Shown piece by piece: positions 9,334 through 18,203 of a stretch of DNA of 64,000 bases. The translations under genes and the position numbers were made by a program. Within the stretch, counting starts at the first letter, position 1. Each line of letters opens with the position of its first letter. The stretch is from Capilliphycus salinus (GTDB taxonomy: Bacteria; Cyanobacteriota; Cyanobacteriia; Cyanobacteriales; Microcoleaceae), in the NCBI RefSeq assembly GCF_047276495.1, contig NZ_CP178543.1, positions 5,332,001 through 5,396,000 on the forward strand. The letters are read 5' to 3'. The notes under the pieces are model-generated. The model was not told the DNA's origin. It ran no database searches and worked only from the letters and a program-made list of their open reading frames with translations.

Positions 9334-9627
9334 AACTAGACGGTCAGATCCAAAAAAAATTTGCTCAGTTTAAATATATCTATCCTAACGCTATCAGAAT
9401 CTCTGTATCTATGATAGGGTTTTGTGCAGGTGTTGTTGGGAGCGATCGTGGCTTCCCTTGACTCAATTTTTGTTCGTTTGTGGGGAAGTAGACGGAGTTT
9501 CACATCTGCTAACAAGATTTATTATAGATTTGTCGGTTTGAGATGTAGAAATATCCAATCCTTGGAAATCTACGATTACAATGGTATTGAGACTAGAATC
9601 TGGAGCCTTTTTTATTAATTAAAGCTT
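9334..9627. other. Divergent intergenic region, dnaX / membrane protein
   Basis: About 290 bp lie between the divergent starts. The open frame from 9424 has no recognisable domain and odd composition, so I do not call it a gene. The region should contain both promoters, but none is clear to me. Confidence 0.35.
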
Positions 9628-10512
9628 ATGTTAGTGCCAATCGTCCACACAGAAACCCAACTTGCTCAAGCTTCACCTCCTCCGAGTCCTGATGAATCTC
9701 TACCTCTGACGCCGGAGATCATTTGGATGGGAGCAACGGGAATCCTATTGCTGATTCTGATTGTTTTCTCCATTTTGTTTAAGTTAAAAACTCAAGACCT
9801 AAACAAGCAACTGAAAATGGAGCAGTTTAGAAATAAAGAGTTACAAAAAAAATATAAACTGGCGGTAGCAACTATTGCTAAAATGGAGAAGAATCCCGAC
9901 CTAATTCACTCTCGCGAGTTTAACTTAGATTATCTGAGAATGCGAATGGCGGAAGATGTTTTCCACTATGCCATTATTGTTCAAATTAAGATGAAAGTTA
10001 AGCAGCAAATTGCTATTGCGTTGCGTCCAACTCAAGCGGCAGTCGGAGAAAAAGGCACCGCCGGAACCGGTCGCCAAGTGGATTCTATCTTTGATGTTGA
10101 GTATGAAACCGGACAGGGAAATACGACTAAAAAACGGATCTTGTTTCGGATTCAAATTCGACTGATGAAACTTCCAACACAAGCAACTTCAACGACAATT
10201 AATCAAATTATTGACTGTTTAGAAACTTATCTGAGTCCTTCGGATGATCGGGAAAATTGGCAACCGACTATTCAAGGTCGAATTGTACAAATTCAGTGGG
10301 ATCAAAAAGCGAAACCCACTCCATTATTAGTTTTAGAACAATCTAATGAAGGGATGAATGTTACCTTTAGAACGACTCGTCAAACTCCCGGTAGCGGTAT
10401 CCAACGAGCGGTTGTTCCGGGTGAGACTCCCTCTCAAAAAAGAACTAAAAAATCGTCAAAAAGCAGCGGTAAAAAATCAAAATCTCCGAAAAGTCAAGAA
10501 GTTAATTCTTAG
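9628..10512 (+). CDS. Conserved cyanobacterial-type membrane-anchored protein, function unknown
   Basis: The 294-residue protein has a short acidic N-terminus, one TM at ~34-52 (MGATGILLLILIVFSILF), a basic coiled-coil stretch (~56-92, KLKTQDLNKQLKMEQFRNKE), a compact central domain (~95-255; NLDYLRMRMAEDVFHYAIIV, then KVKQQIAIALRPT) and a Lys/Ser-rich disordered tail (KKSSKSSGKKSKSPKS). The central part looks like a conserved cyanobacterial domain of unknown function. Membrane anchor plus cationic tail suggest binding of an acidic partner (nucleic acid or polysaccharide), which is only an inference. It is convergent with pcyA. Confidence 0.8.
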   Translation: MLVPIVHTETQLAQASPPPSPDESLPLTPEIIWMGATGILLLILIVFSILFKLKTQDLNKQLKMEQFRNKELQKKYKLAVATIAKMEKNPDLIHSREFNLDYLRMRMAEDVFHYAIIVQIKMKVKQQIAIALRPTQAAVGEKGTAGTGRQVDSIFDVEYETGQGNTTKKRILFRIQIRLMKLPTQATSTTINQIIDCLETYLSPSDDRENWQPTIQGRIVQIQWDQKAKPTPLLVLEQSNEGMNVTFRTTRQTPGSGIQRAVVPGETPSQKRTKKSSKSSGKKSKSPKSQEVNS

Positions 10513-10673
10513 AGACTTTTGGGGGTGAATGGGTGGGTTGGGTGGTCTATTCTTCGGTTAAAATCTCGAAAAACATCTCACCTAAAATTTAAGCCGAAAA
10601 CGCGGTTGGATTTCGGTTGATTCATTGCTCATGTTTTAGTCCTCATTCCTCATTTTTTCGGGCGATCTGGCGG

Positions 10674-11408
10674 TCATTCGATATAATCAAATAATACCGT
10701 TGTCATGTAATAATTTGCCCACTCTGTGCCAAACGCTTTTTCTAAAACCCGTCGAGTTTTGTCATTTTGTTGCTGTTGGGTACAATAATATTTTTGAGCG
10801 GCTTGTATTTGAGTTTCTACATCGGCTGAAACCGGATTTTGAGCGATCGCATATTGACAGTGAACCCGCAAATAAGCATCTACTCGGTTTAAAAACTCGG
10901 CTTCTTCCGCTTCATCCATCGGACGAATAAATAAGCAAAATTCCGAGAAAATATCCCCCCATTCGGGAATATCGCGAGGCTGTGAAAAAGAATGAGGTAA
11001 AGAAGATAAAGCCGTGTAATAATCACTCGGAAGATGGGGTTTGGGATAAATCGGAGATAAATCAACAATGGCCGCACTAATTTTTCCCCGTCCTCCCACC
11101 AAGTCCGTCCCAAACATCGGTAAAGCGTAGTTCACCCGAGGAAACATTACACAATGGAGAATATCCAAACTCTGACCGACTTTTGCCAATTCCAGGTGTA
11201 GCTTGCGAAATTGTGGGGTTTGATAGCAACGGTTTTCAATAATCAGTTTTTCCCCTTCCAGTCGCCCTTCTACATAGCCCAATTCCGCCGGAAGGTGATA
11301 GGGTTCAAGATCGAGATATTGTTCCCAAATCGCTTCAATTCGGTTGGCAAGTTGACGAATTAAAGAATGTTGTTGTTGACGTAGAGTGGTGGTTGATGCT
11401 TCTACCAT
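10674..11408 (-). CDS. pcyA: Phycocyanobilin:ferredoxin oxidoreductase PcyA
   Basis: PcyA reduces biliverdin IXalpha with four electrons from ferredoxin to phycocyanobilin, the chromophore of phycobilisomes and cyanobacterial phytochromes. The 244-residue length is normal. The catalytic residues align with Glu76, His88 and Asp105 of the Synechocystis enzyme at a constant offset of three: E73, H85 (LDILHCVMFPR) and D102 (MFGTDLVGG). The C-terminal helix ends in YYMTTVLFDYIE, as expected for the family. It is a monocistronic gene on the minus strand, convergent with the membrane protein at 9628. Its presence is a strong marker that the host is a phycobilisome-containing cyanobacterium. Confidence 0.97.
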   Translation of the reverse strand: MVEASTTTLRQQQHSLIRQLANRIEAIWEQYLDLEPYHLPAELGYVEGRLEGEKLIIENRCYQTPQFRKLHLELAKVGQSLDILHCVMFPRVNYALPMFGTDLVGGRGKISAAIVDLSPIYPKPHLPSDYYTALSSLPHSFSQPRDIPEWGDIFSEFCLFIRPMDEAEEAEFLNRVDAYLRVHCQYAIAQNPVSADVETQIQAAQKYYCTQQQQNDKTRRVLEKAFGTEWANYYMTTVLFDYIE

Positions 11409-11584
11409 AGAAAAGTTGTTGGTCGTTGTCGCCTGAAAAAATCTGTGAGTAATCCTGATTTAACTATCTGTAGATCTAGAATATCAGTTGATCGGCCTTT
11501 TTGAACATCAAGCTTCACCCAACTGCTGGCTGTTTTCTACTCCGGCCACCTTTCCCGCTATGATCGAGGTGTCTGTTTGCGTCT

Positions 11585-11590
11585 AGGAGG
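11585..11590 (+). promoter_or_regulatory. Shine-Dalgarno site that fixes the tatA start
   Basis: AGGAGG lies 5 bp upstream of ATG 11596. It supports that ATG over the GTG at 11590, which is inside the site. Confidence 0.8.
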
Positions 11591-11595
11591 TGGCG

Positions 11596-11784
11596 ATGTT
11601 TGGTTTAGGATGGCCGGAAATGGGGGTAATTTTGTTAATTGCGGTGTTGATCTTCGGGCCAAAGAAAATCCCCGAGTTGGGAAAAACCCTCGGTCAAGCC
11701 TTGCGAGGCTTCAAAGATGAAATGCAAAATGACTCGGAAACCGAAGCAGAAAACCCGGACCTGAAAAAATCCGACGGCAACTAG
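11596..11784 (+). CDS. tatA: Twin-arginine translocase subunit TatA/E
   Basis: This small (62-aa) protein has an N-terminal TM (MFGLGWPEMGVILLIAVLIF), the FGPKKIPELGKTLGQALRGF amphipathic helix and a charged tail, the diagnostic layout of TatA/TatE, which form the pore for export of folded proteins across thylakoid or plasma membrane. I chose ATG 11596 because an excellent Shine-Dalgarno AGGAGG (11585-11590) sits 5 bp before it; the upstream in-frame GTG at 11590 overlaps that site. A strong terminator follows at 11809. No tatB/tatC is next to it. Confidence 0.95.
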   Translation: MFGLGWPEMGVILLIAVLIFGPKKIPELGKTLGQALRGFKDEMQNDSETEAENPDLKKSDGN

Positions 11785-11808
11785 AACCGGGAAATCCCAG
11801 AGAAGATT

Positions 11809-11853
11809 CTACGCTTGATAGTTTGATAGTACAAGCGTAGTTTTTCTTTTTTT
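11809..11853 (+). terminator. Rho-independent terminator of tatA
   Basis: CTACGCTTG (11809-11817) pairs perfectly with CAAGCGTAG (11832-11840) and is followed directly by TTTTTCTTTTTTT. It is one of the clearest terminators in the window, 25 bp after the tatA stop. Confidence 0.9.
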
Positions 11854-12311
11854 AAGATTTGATTCAAGTTTAAAATTGTGCCACAGGACATCTAGACCGA
11901 GAATTTGTATTTGCTAAATCTATTTGCTAAATCTTTACAAATCTCGAGACAGCTTTTTACAAAAATTTGTTGATTTTTAAATTGAAAACTTGATATTTTA
12001 TAATCCGAGTATCAAACCATCTCAACTTCTGATTTGGAATTCGGTTAAGGTCTGGGAAAAAACACAAATCGGGCATCTCAAACGCTTTGAATCCCGGCCC
12101 TATCGAAAGTTCCGTGTAGGTTCGGTATGGGCGTGACATGAGATCAGCGCAAATTTATAAAAATTTAACTGGGCTGTATCGAAGGCTGAACGGGATTGAA
12201 TCAACTTCAATTCTAACTTTTTCCTGTTTGAATTTAATGCCTTCGTAAATTGTTATTGATCGTCGATTCGACTGCTATTTCGTCAAACTTGTTTAAAATT
12301 TCAAGAAAACT
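11854..12311. other. Intergenic region between tatA and the CAP/RTX gene
   Basis: About 460 bp of AT-rich DNA carry a perfect 13-bp tandem duplication (TATTTGCTAAATC at 11908-11920 and 11921-11933) but no convincing gene. The frame on the minus strand at 11957-12139 shows no protein-like features. The promoter of the CAP/RTX gene should be here; no clear Shine-Dalgarno precedes its ATG. Confidence 0.45.
11908..11933. repeat. 13-bp perfect tandem duplication
   Basis: TATTTGCTAAATC occurs twice head to tail with no spacer in the region between tatA and the CAP/RTX gene. It could be a regulator half-site pair or just slippage; nothing decides between these. Confidence 0.7.
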
Positions 12312-13943
12312 ATGAGCAATTATCCTTCGGCCCAAGACCAATTCATGCTCGAATTGATCAACAGAGGTCGCTTGAATCCTCAAGCAGAAGCGAATCTTTA
12401 TCTCAATGGAGACTTGAATGAAGGTCTTGATCCGAATCAACTTTCCACCACTCCCAAACAACCTTTAGCATTTAACCTCAACCTCAATACTGCCGCCAAT
12501 GGTCACAGTCAATGGATGCTGGATAACGATGTATTCAGCCATACCGGAGAAGGGGGTACAAGTTCATATCAACGGATGCAGAATGCGGGGTATAATTTCA
12601 CCGGTGGCTGGGGTAGCGGAGAAAATATTGCTTACAACGGAACAACCGGTACGCCCAACTTTACCGATTTTGTTGAGAAGAACCACATTGGCCTCTTTAA
12701 GAGTAAGGGCCATCGTATTAACCTGATGAATGGCAGCTTCGAGGAAATCGGTCTTTCTTCTCTCCTGGGAGAGTATACTTCCTCTAGCGGTACCACCTTC
12801 AATTCGGTGATGACGACCCAGAATTTCGCCTACACCGGCAGTAGCGGGCCGTTTATTACGGGTGTTGCCTACACCGATGCAGTCACCGATAACGACTTCT
12901 ATACCGTTGGTGAAGGAATTGGAGGGATAACGGTTACGGCGGTTAATACGGCCAATAACGCCATCAGTTTCACCACCACAACCTGGTCTTCCGGGGGTTA
13001 CAGTCTCGATGTCGATGCCGGTGCCACCTACGACCTCACCTTTTCCGGCGATTTTGATGGGGACGGTCAAACCGATACGGCAAATTATCAAGTTACGGTG
13101 GCCTCGGAAAATGTTAAACAAGATCTAGTAACCGATCTGCTTCCGAGTACCCCACAACCGACCACCGGAGATGATCACCTCGCGGGTACTGTGAATGATG
13201 ACCTAATTAAAGCCGCAGCGGGTAACGATACAGTTAGTGGTGGCGATGGCAACGATACCCTCGGTGGCGGTGCCGGTAATGATCAACTCAACGGTGATAA
13301 CGGCAATGACTCCCTCACCGGTTGGACAGGTAACGATGTGATTAATGGCGGTGTTGGCAGTGATATCCTGCAAGGGGGCGATGGTTTAGATACCCTCAAC
13401 GGGGGCGAGGATGCCGATACCCTCAGAGGCGGTAACGATGCCGATACCCTCAACGGCGATGGCGGCGATGACGTCCTGCAAGGACAAGCCGGAGATGACC
13501 TCCTCAACGGGGGCGATGGCAACGATAACGTTGGTGGCGGTGTCGGTAATGATACTGTTATTGGCGGTGTCGGTAATGACACGGTTATGGGATGGAAGGG
13601 TAACGACGTCCTCATCGGCGTTGACCCCGCTGCTGCTAATCCCGGAACCCGAGAAGTTGATAGGCTGCAAGGTGGTGAGGATGCCGATACTTTTGTTCTC
13701 GGGGATGAACTCACCGCTTACTATCTGGGAGGAAATGCCAGCGATTATGCGGAGGTTCGGACGTTCAACCGGGCTGAGGATATCATTCAGTTAAACGGTG
13801 TTGAGGGTGATTATACTCTCAATTCTGTGGGTTCTGGCACCGAAATTCTCTGGCAGGGAACCGACCGTGTGGGTCTGGTAGTTGGTGTTAGTCTGACGGA
13901 TTTTGATAGCGGTTTCAGCTTTGTTGAAGAACGACCCGTTTAA
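12312..13943 (+). CDS. CAP/SCP-domain protein with C-terminal RTX calcium-binding repeats
   Basis: Residues ~1-170 form a CAP-superfamily domain: QFMLELINRGRLNPQAEA, NGHSQWMLDNDVFSHTGEGG, GSGENIAY and HRINLMNGSFEEIG, which include the family's His/Glu positions. A ~90-residue beta-rich linker with an Asp-rich SGDFDGDGQTD segment follows, then hemolysin-type nonapeptides (GGxGxDxLx) from ~270 to ~440, and a ~100-residue C-terminal cap. No N-terminal signal peptide is seen, which fits type I secretion through a C-terminal signal; no type I transporter genes are adjacent. The job is probably extracellular and Ca2+-dependent; the substrate or ligand is unknown. Confidence 0.9.
   Translation: MSNYPSAQDQFMLELINRGRLNPQAEANLYLNGDLNEGLDPNQLSTTPKQPLAFNLNLNTAANGHSQWMLDNDVFSHTGEGGTSSYQRMQNAGYNFTGGWGSGENIAYNGTTGTPNFTDFVEKNHIGLFKSKGHRINLMNGSFEEIGLSSLLGEYTSSSGTTFNSVMTTQNFAYTGSSGPFITGVAYTDAVTDNDFYTVGEGIGGITVTAVNTANNAISFTTTTWSSGGYSLDVDAGATYDLTFSGDFDGDGQTDTANYQVTVASENVKQDLVTDLLPSTPQPTTGDDHLAGTVNDDLIKAAAGNDTVSGGDGNDTLGGGAGNDQLNGDNGNDSLTGWTGNDVINGGVGSDILQGGDGLDTLNGGEDADTLRGGNDADTLNGDGGDDVLQGQAGDDLLNGGDGNDNVGGGVGNDTVIGGVGNDTVMGWKGNDVLIGVDPAAANPGTREVDRLQGGEDADTFVLGDELTAYYLGGNASDYAEVRTFNRAEDIIQLNGVEGDYTLNSVGSGTEILWQGTDRVGLVVGVSLTDFDSGFSFVEERPV
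13200..13620 (+). repeat. RTX nonapeptide coding repeats
   Basis: Repeated units such as GGTAACGATACC and GGCGATGGCAACGATACC encode GGxGNDxLx calcium-binding turns. Near-identical tracts (for example GATACCCTCAACG) recur and are likely recombination-prone. Confidence 0.85.
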
Positions 13944-13982
13944 CGACCGTTACTTACTGAGGCAATAAATTAATCTTTTCCG

Positions 13983-14021
13983 GGGCGATATCTACTGCAT
14001 TATGTCTTGTAGATATCGCCC
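13983..14021 (+). terminator. Long perfect hairpin downstream of the CAP/RTX gene
   Basis: GGGCGATATCTAC (13983-13995) and GTAGATATCGCCC (14009-14021) form a perfect 13-bp stem with a 13-nt loop, 40 bp after the stop. It lacks a U-tract, so it may be an mRNA-stabilising or processing hairpin rather than an intrinsic terminator. Confidence 0.6.
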
Positions 14022-14091
14022 TGATTCCACTCTCATTTCTCGTAAAAATAAGACAGATTAACCCTTGGAATTGTTAGCTGCCTGTCTTAAT

Positions 14092-17000
14092 ATGGATACA
14101 AAAATTCAGCTTGGCGATCGCTTTCAGAATGATAAAAAGTATGACCGGGCTATTGTTGAGTATCAAGCCGCCTTGGAAGATGATCCTCAAAATGTGACCG
14201 CACTCTCGAAAATCGCCGATGCTTACGCAGCGCTGAAAAACTGGCAGCAGTCAATTTATTACTATCAAAAAGCGATTGAAATTGATCAAAATCAACCCTG
14301 GCTGTATATCGGTTTGGGAGATGCTTTCAAAGCTATAGAAAAACTCTCCGAGGCGATTGTAAACTACCAAGCTGTTTTGAATAAAAAGCCCCGGCACGTT
14401 AGCGCACTCTCAAAACTTTGCGGTGCTTATGCAGTGCTGAAAAATTGGCAGCAGTCTATTGAATTTTATCAAAAAGCGATTGAAATTGACCCGAGTCTTC
14501 CCTGGGTTTATATCGGTCTGGGAGATGCTTTCAAAGCGATAGAAAAAGTCTCTGAAGCTATTCTATACTACCAGAAGACGCTGGAAATCGATCCCAATAA
14601 TATATCTGTTCATCTGAAGTTAGGAAATCTGTTTAAGGAACAAGGAAATTTTTCGGAAGCCGCTGCTTGCTACGAGAAAATTATTGAAATCGATCCGCAA
14701 GATTCTCGCCCCTACGAAAGACTGGGAAATCTCTACAGAAGTTTGGAACATTCTACCAAAGCGATTGATTATTATGAATTGGCAATCGCCCGAAATCCCA
14801 ACAATTTTTACTGGCATATGGATGTTGGAAACTGTTTTTTTCAGCTAAAAAAACTCACAGAAGCAATTCACCACTATCAACGGGCGCTGGAAATTAATCC
14901 TCAAAATCCTAATTCCTACAGGCGAATTGGTGATGCTTATCAAGAGAAATATAATTTTTCAGAAGCGATTAATTTCTATCAAAAAGGATTGGAAATTTCG
15001 CCCCTAGATTTTTGGTTAACAATTAATTTGGGAGATTCCCTGACAAAAATCGGCAAGTTCTCAGAAGCAATATCTTATTATAAAACGGCAATTGAGATCG
15101 ATTCTAAACATTTTACGGGTTATAGTAAGTGGGCGCTCGCCGAAGCTAATTTGGGTCATATTGAAACCGCAGTTGAGATTTATCAAAATGCAATTCTAGC
15201 CGAGCCAAATAATCCCGATTTTTACTGTTATTTTGCTGGTTTTCAAATCAATTATCTCAAAGCTTCCAAAGCCGCATTAATCAACTATAAAACCGCCCTA
15301 AAAATTGATTATCAGCATTTTCCTTCTCTGATGGGTCAGGGAAATCTTTTACTGGGATTGGGTCGATTTAATGAGGCGAAAACGTTCTTTGACCGACTGA
15401 TTGAAAACTTTCCCGATAAATCGCAAGCCTTCCTAAATTGGGCTAGAATTGGTCAAAGATGTCAGGATTATGCTCTGGCTTTAGAACGTTGGGAACAGGT
15501 TTTAAAAAGGTTTCCGGACAATCTTCAAGCCCATGTGGGGAAAGGTTCGACGTTGATAGAATTGGGTCGGTTTGAAGAGGCTAAAATAATTTTCACAGAC
15601 ATCTCAAAACAGTTTCCAGATAGTTATGAAGGACTCTGCGGATTATGTCAAGTTGCAGAGCGATCGCAACAGTGGGAACTGGCTTTAGAAGAATGGGAAA
15701 AGGTAATTTATGCTTTCCCTCAATACCCCATCGCCCATCTCAGACGTGCGGCTATTTTAATTCAATTTGGAGAGTTTCAGCAAGCCGAGACGAAGTTAAA
15801 ACAGTCGGTTGAAAATTTACCCGAAGCCGATTTAGGACTGGCTAATTTATATCTAAAAAAAGGTCACTTAGAAGCCGCAATTCAAAGCGGAAAAAAAGCG
15901 ATTTCACGGGGAAAATTTCAACAGGCTTATCCCCTGCTTTGTCATCTATTTTTAAGAACGGGTAATTTAGAAGAAATCGATTCTATACTCGACGATTTTG
16001 TTCGCCAGAATACCCCGTGTGAATCTAATCCCGCAATTGACAATATTCAAAAGGCTAACCAACTTTTTAAACGGGGTCAGTTTGAAACCGGTTGGGCGGT
16101 TTATCAATCAACAATTACAGTTTATCAAAATTCCCGCCATCAACGGTTCCAAAATAATTTTAAACCCCAACCGTTGGTTTTGATCCTCTCTGCTATACAA
16201 CTTGCTAAGGTTAGTTTAAATTTGAGTCAGCCCGAATGGGTTGAGAAAATTATTGATTTTGTTCATAATAATCAACGTGCATTTGAAGCCCAACACATTC
16301 TTCTATCAATTCTTTATTTTTATCTGGGTTTATATCAAGAAAACAGCGGTCAATCTACTCAAGCCCTCTCCTCTTTTAAAAGAAGCTTAACTTTAAATCC
16401 CGATAATCAATCCTGTCTACCTAGAATTAGATATCTCCTCAAACAACAGCATGAGGAAATCCTGAAAACCTCTCCGTTCTTAACAGACGAGCAGAGTCAA
16501 AATAAAGTGTTATTAATGGTTATTAGCTGTCAAAAAAATGAAGATAAACTTCGGGTTTTGAGGCAAAAAATATATCAAACTTTGGGGATTCCCTATTGCT
16601 TTGTTATGGCCGATCCTAACCTCAGTTCGGATTGGTTATGGAAATCAGATATTCTCTATGTTAAATGTCCCGATAATTATGAATCTCTGTCGCTAAAGGT
16701 TCTTAAATCCCTAGAATATGTCTATTGCTGTCATAATTTTAAGGGGGTTTTGAAACTCGATGATGATTGTTGGATTAAAGATAAAAATAGATTCGTACAA
16801 ACGGTTAATTGGCTGGCGGATTCTTCCTATGACTATGCGGGAACAATAGATGGTTACAGCATCGGTCGAGCGTGGCATTTTAGCAAATGTGAGTCTGCTG
16901 AGGTCGATAAAAGTCCCTATGATTTACCCTATTTAACTTCGTGGTGTGGGGGAGGACAGGGTTATTTTCTCTCACAAAATAGCTTAAAAATTTTGTTTGA

Positions 17001-18183
17001 ATATACGACCAAATACCCCGGATCTGTTCGCGGAGAAATTTATGAGGATGTTTTGGTTGCCAAGATTCTTTATCAAAACAATATTAAACCCCAGGAGTTT
17101 AATTTACCCCAAATGGGTTTGATCGAAAAAGATATCGATCCGCAAACTCAAGAAGAAGATGCCAATAGCTATTTACAACAAGCTAAAAAAGCGATAAAAT
17201 TGGGAGAGATAGAAACGGCTGTCAAACAATTTCAAACCTCGATTAAAATCGATCCGGATCAACCTCTTTCTGTCTACAAAAAGCTATATAATCTCTTGGT
17301 GCAACTGAACCAACCCGACCAAGCAATTCAGACTTTATTAACGGCAATGGATAAGTTTCCAGAAGATGCCGGTCTATATCGACAAATGGGAAATATTATG
17401 ATTGAGCAAGGAAATCAAGAAGCCGGACTGAAATTCTATCGCCAGTCATTAGCACTCGATGAAAAACAACCGTTAAAAGTTTATCAAGCTTTGGGTATTC
17501 GGGGGGTTGAAATCATAAGTTTAGAAAGGCTCGGTTGGATTTATACCCCAATTCCCAAGTGTGCCTGTACCAGTTTAAAGAACCTAATTTATAGTTTAGA
17601 ATTTCAGCGTCATTATTCTGAAAAAGAGTCTAAAAAGTCGATACATGAGTTTTGGAATGAAAGTATTAAATATGTCCGAGACTTGAAAAGTTTGAAGGAT
17701 TATTTCAAATTTGCTGTGGTTCGAGATCCGGTCAAAAGATTTTTATCCTGTTATAAAAATCTTGTGATCTATCAAGGTGACTTACGGATAAAACCCAATC
17801 CGGAAAAATTGGAGAAGGCGGGATTAAAGTCCGATCCTACAATCAATGAATTTGTAAAGGAACTTGAAAAATACGTGCAAATTTCCAAGGAAGTTAATCA
17901 TCATACAAAGCCTCAATATTTATTTTTAGGTCAAGAGTTAGCCGCCTATGATTTTCTTTGTAAGATTGAGGATTTAGAAGCGCTGAAGCGGATTTTATCT
18001 GAAAAGTTGGGTCGGGAGATTGAATTACCCAAATTGCAAACAGAGGGGCCGAAAATCACCCTTCAAGATTTAACTCAAGACTCTCTAGAAAAGCTGATAG
18101 AATTTTATGCGCTAGACTATGAGTTACTCAAAGATTTCTATTCTGTTGATGACATTTGGAATGAGTTTAAACAAGCCAATTAA
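14092..18183 (+). CDS. TPR - GT31-like glycosyltransferase - TPR - sulfotransferase fusion
   Basis: A ~1363-residue multidomain protein. Residues ~1-790 are many tetratricopeptide repeats (units ending ALEIDPQN, AIEIDPS). Residues ~800-1010 resemble a beta-1,3-galactosyltransferase (GT31/Galactosyl_T): LLMVISCQKNEDKLR, the DxD-type LKLDDDCW (~888), WCGGGQGYFLS, and the GT31-like EDVLVAKIL (~984). More TPRs follow (~1025-1125). The end (~1145-1363) is a carbohydrate-type sulfotransferase with the 5'-PAPS loop IPKCACTSLKN (~1153) and the 3'-phosphate segment VVRDPVKRFLSCYKN (~1210). It probably adds a sugar and then sulfates it on an envelope or exported glycan (inference). ATG 14092 is preferred over a TTG at 14065. 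It is followed 20 bp later by a second sulfotransferase. Confidence 0.88.
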   Translation: MDTKIQLGDRFQNDKKYDRAIVEYQAALEDDPQNVTALSKIADAYAALKNWQQSIYYYQKAIEIDQNQPWLYIGLGDAFKAIEKLSEAIVNYQAVLNKKPRHVSALSKLCGAYAVLKNWQQSIEFYQKAIEIDPSLPWVYIGLGDAFKAIEKVSEAILYYQKTLEIDPNNISVHLKLGNLFKEQGNFSEAAACYEKIIEIDPQDSRPYERLGNLYRSLEHSTKAIDYYELAIARNPNNFYWHMDVGNCFFQLKKLTEAIHHYQRALEINPQNPNSYRRIGDAYQEKYNFSEAINFYQKGLEISPLDFWLTINLGDSLTKIGKFSEAISYYKTAIEIDSKHFTGYSKWALAEANLGHIETAVEIYQNAILAEPNNPDFYCYFAGFQINYLKASKAALINYKTALKIDYQHFPSLMGQGNLLLGLGRFNEAKTFFDRLIENFPDKSQAFLNWARIGQRCQDYALALERWEQVLKRFPDNLQAHVGKGSTLIELGRFEEAKIIFTDISKQFPDSYEGLCGLCQVAERSQQWELALEEWEKVIYAFPQYPIAHLRRAAILIQFGEFQQAETKLKQSVENLPEADLGLANLYLKKGHLEAAIQSGKKAISRGKFQQAYPLLCHLFLRTGNLEEIDSILDDFVRQNTPCESNPAIDNIQKANQLFKRGQFETGWAVYQSTITVYQNSRHQRFQNNFKPQPLVLILSAIQLAKVSLNLSQPEWVEKIIDFVHNNQRAFEAQHILLSILYFYLGLYQENSGQSTQALSSFKRSLTLNPDNQSCLPRIRYLLKQQHEEILKTSPFLTDEQSQNKVLLMVISCQKNEDKLRVLRQKIYQTLGIPYCFVMADPNLSSDWLWKSDILYVKCPDNYESLSLKVLKSLEYVYCCHNFKGVLKLDDDCWIKDKNRFVQTVNWLADSSYDYAGTIDGYSIGRAWHFSKCESAEVDKSPYDLPYLTSWCGGGQGYFLSQNSLKILFEYTTKYPGSVRGEIYEDVLVAKILYQNNIKPQEFNLPQMGLIEKDIDPQTQEEDANSYLQQAKKAIKLGEIETAVKQFQTSIKIDPDQPLSVYKKLYNLLVQLNQPDQAIQTLLTAMDKFPEDAGLYRQMGNIMIEQGNQEAGLKFYRQSLALDEKQPLKVYQALGIRGVEIISLERLGWIYTPIPKCACTSLKNLIYSLEFQRHYSEKESKKSIHEFWNESIKYVRDLKSLKDYFKFAVVRDPVKRFLSCYKNLVIYQGDLRIKPNPEKLEKAGLKSDPTINEFVKELEKYVQISKEVNHHTKPQYLFLGQELAAYDFLCKIEDLEALKRILSEKLGREIELPKLQTEGPKITLQDLTQDSLEKLIEFYALDYELLKDFYSVDDIWNEFKQAN

Positions 18184-18203
18184 TTGGGAGGATTTAACGT
18201 TTT

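Noticed and set aside
9424..9618. 64-codon frame between dnaX and the membrane protein
   Set aside because: No start signal, odd composition and no recognisable domain; it lies in the divergent promoter region.
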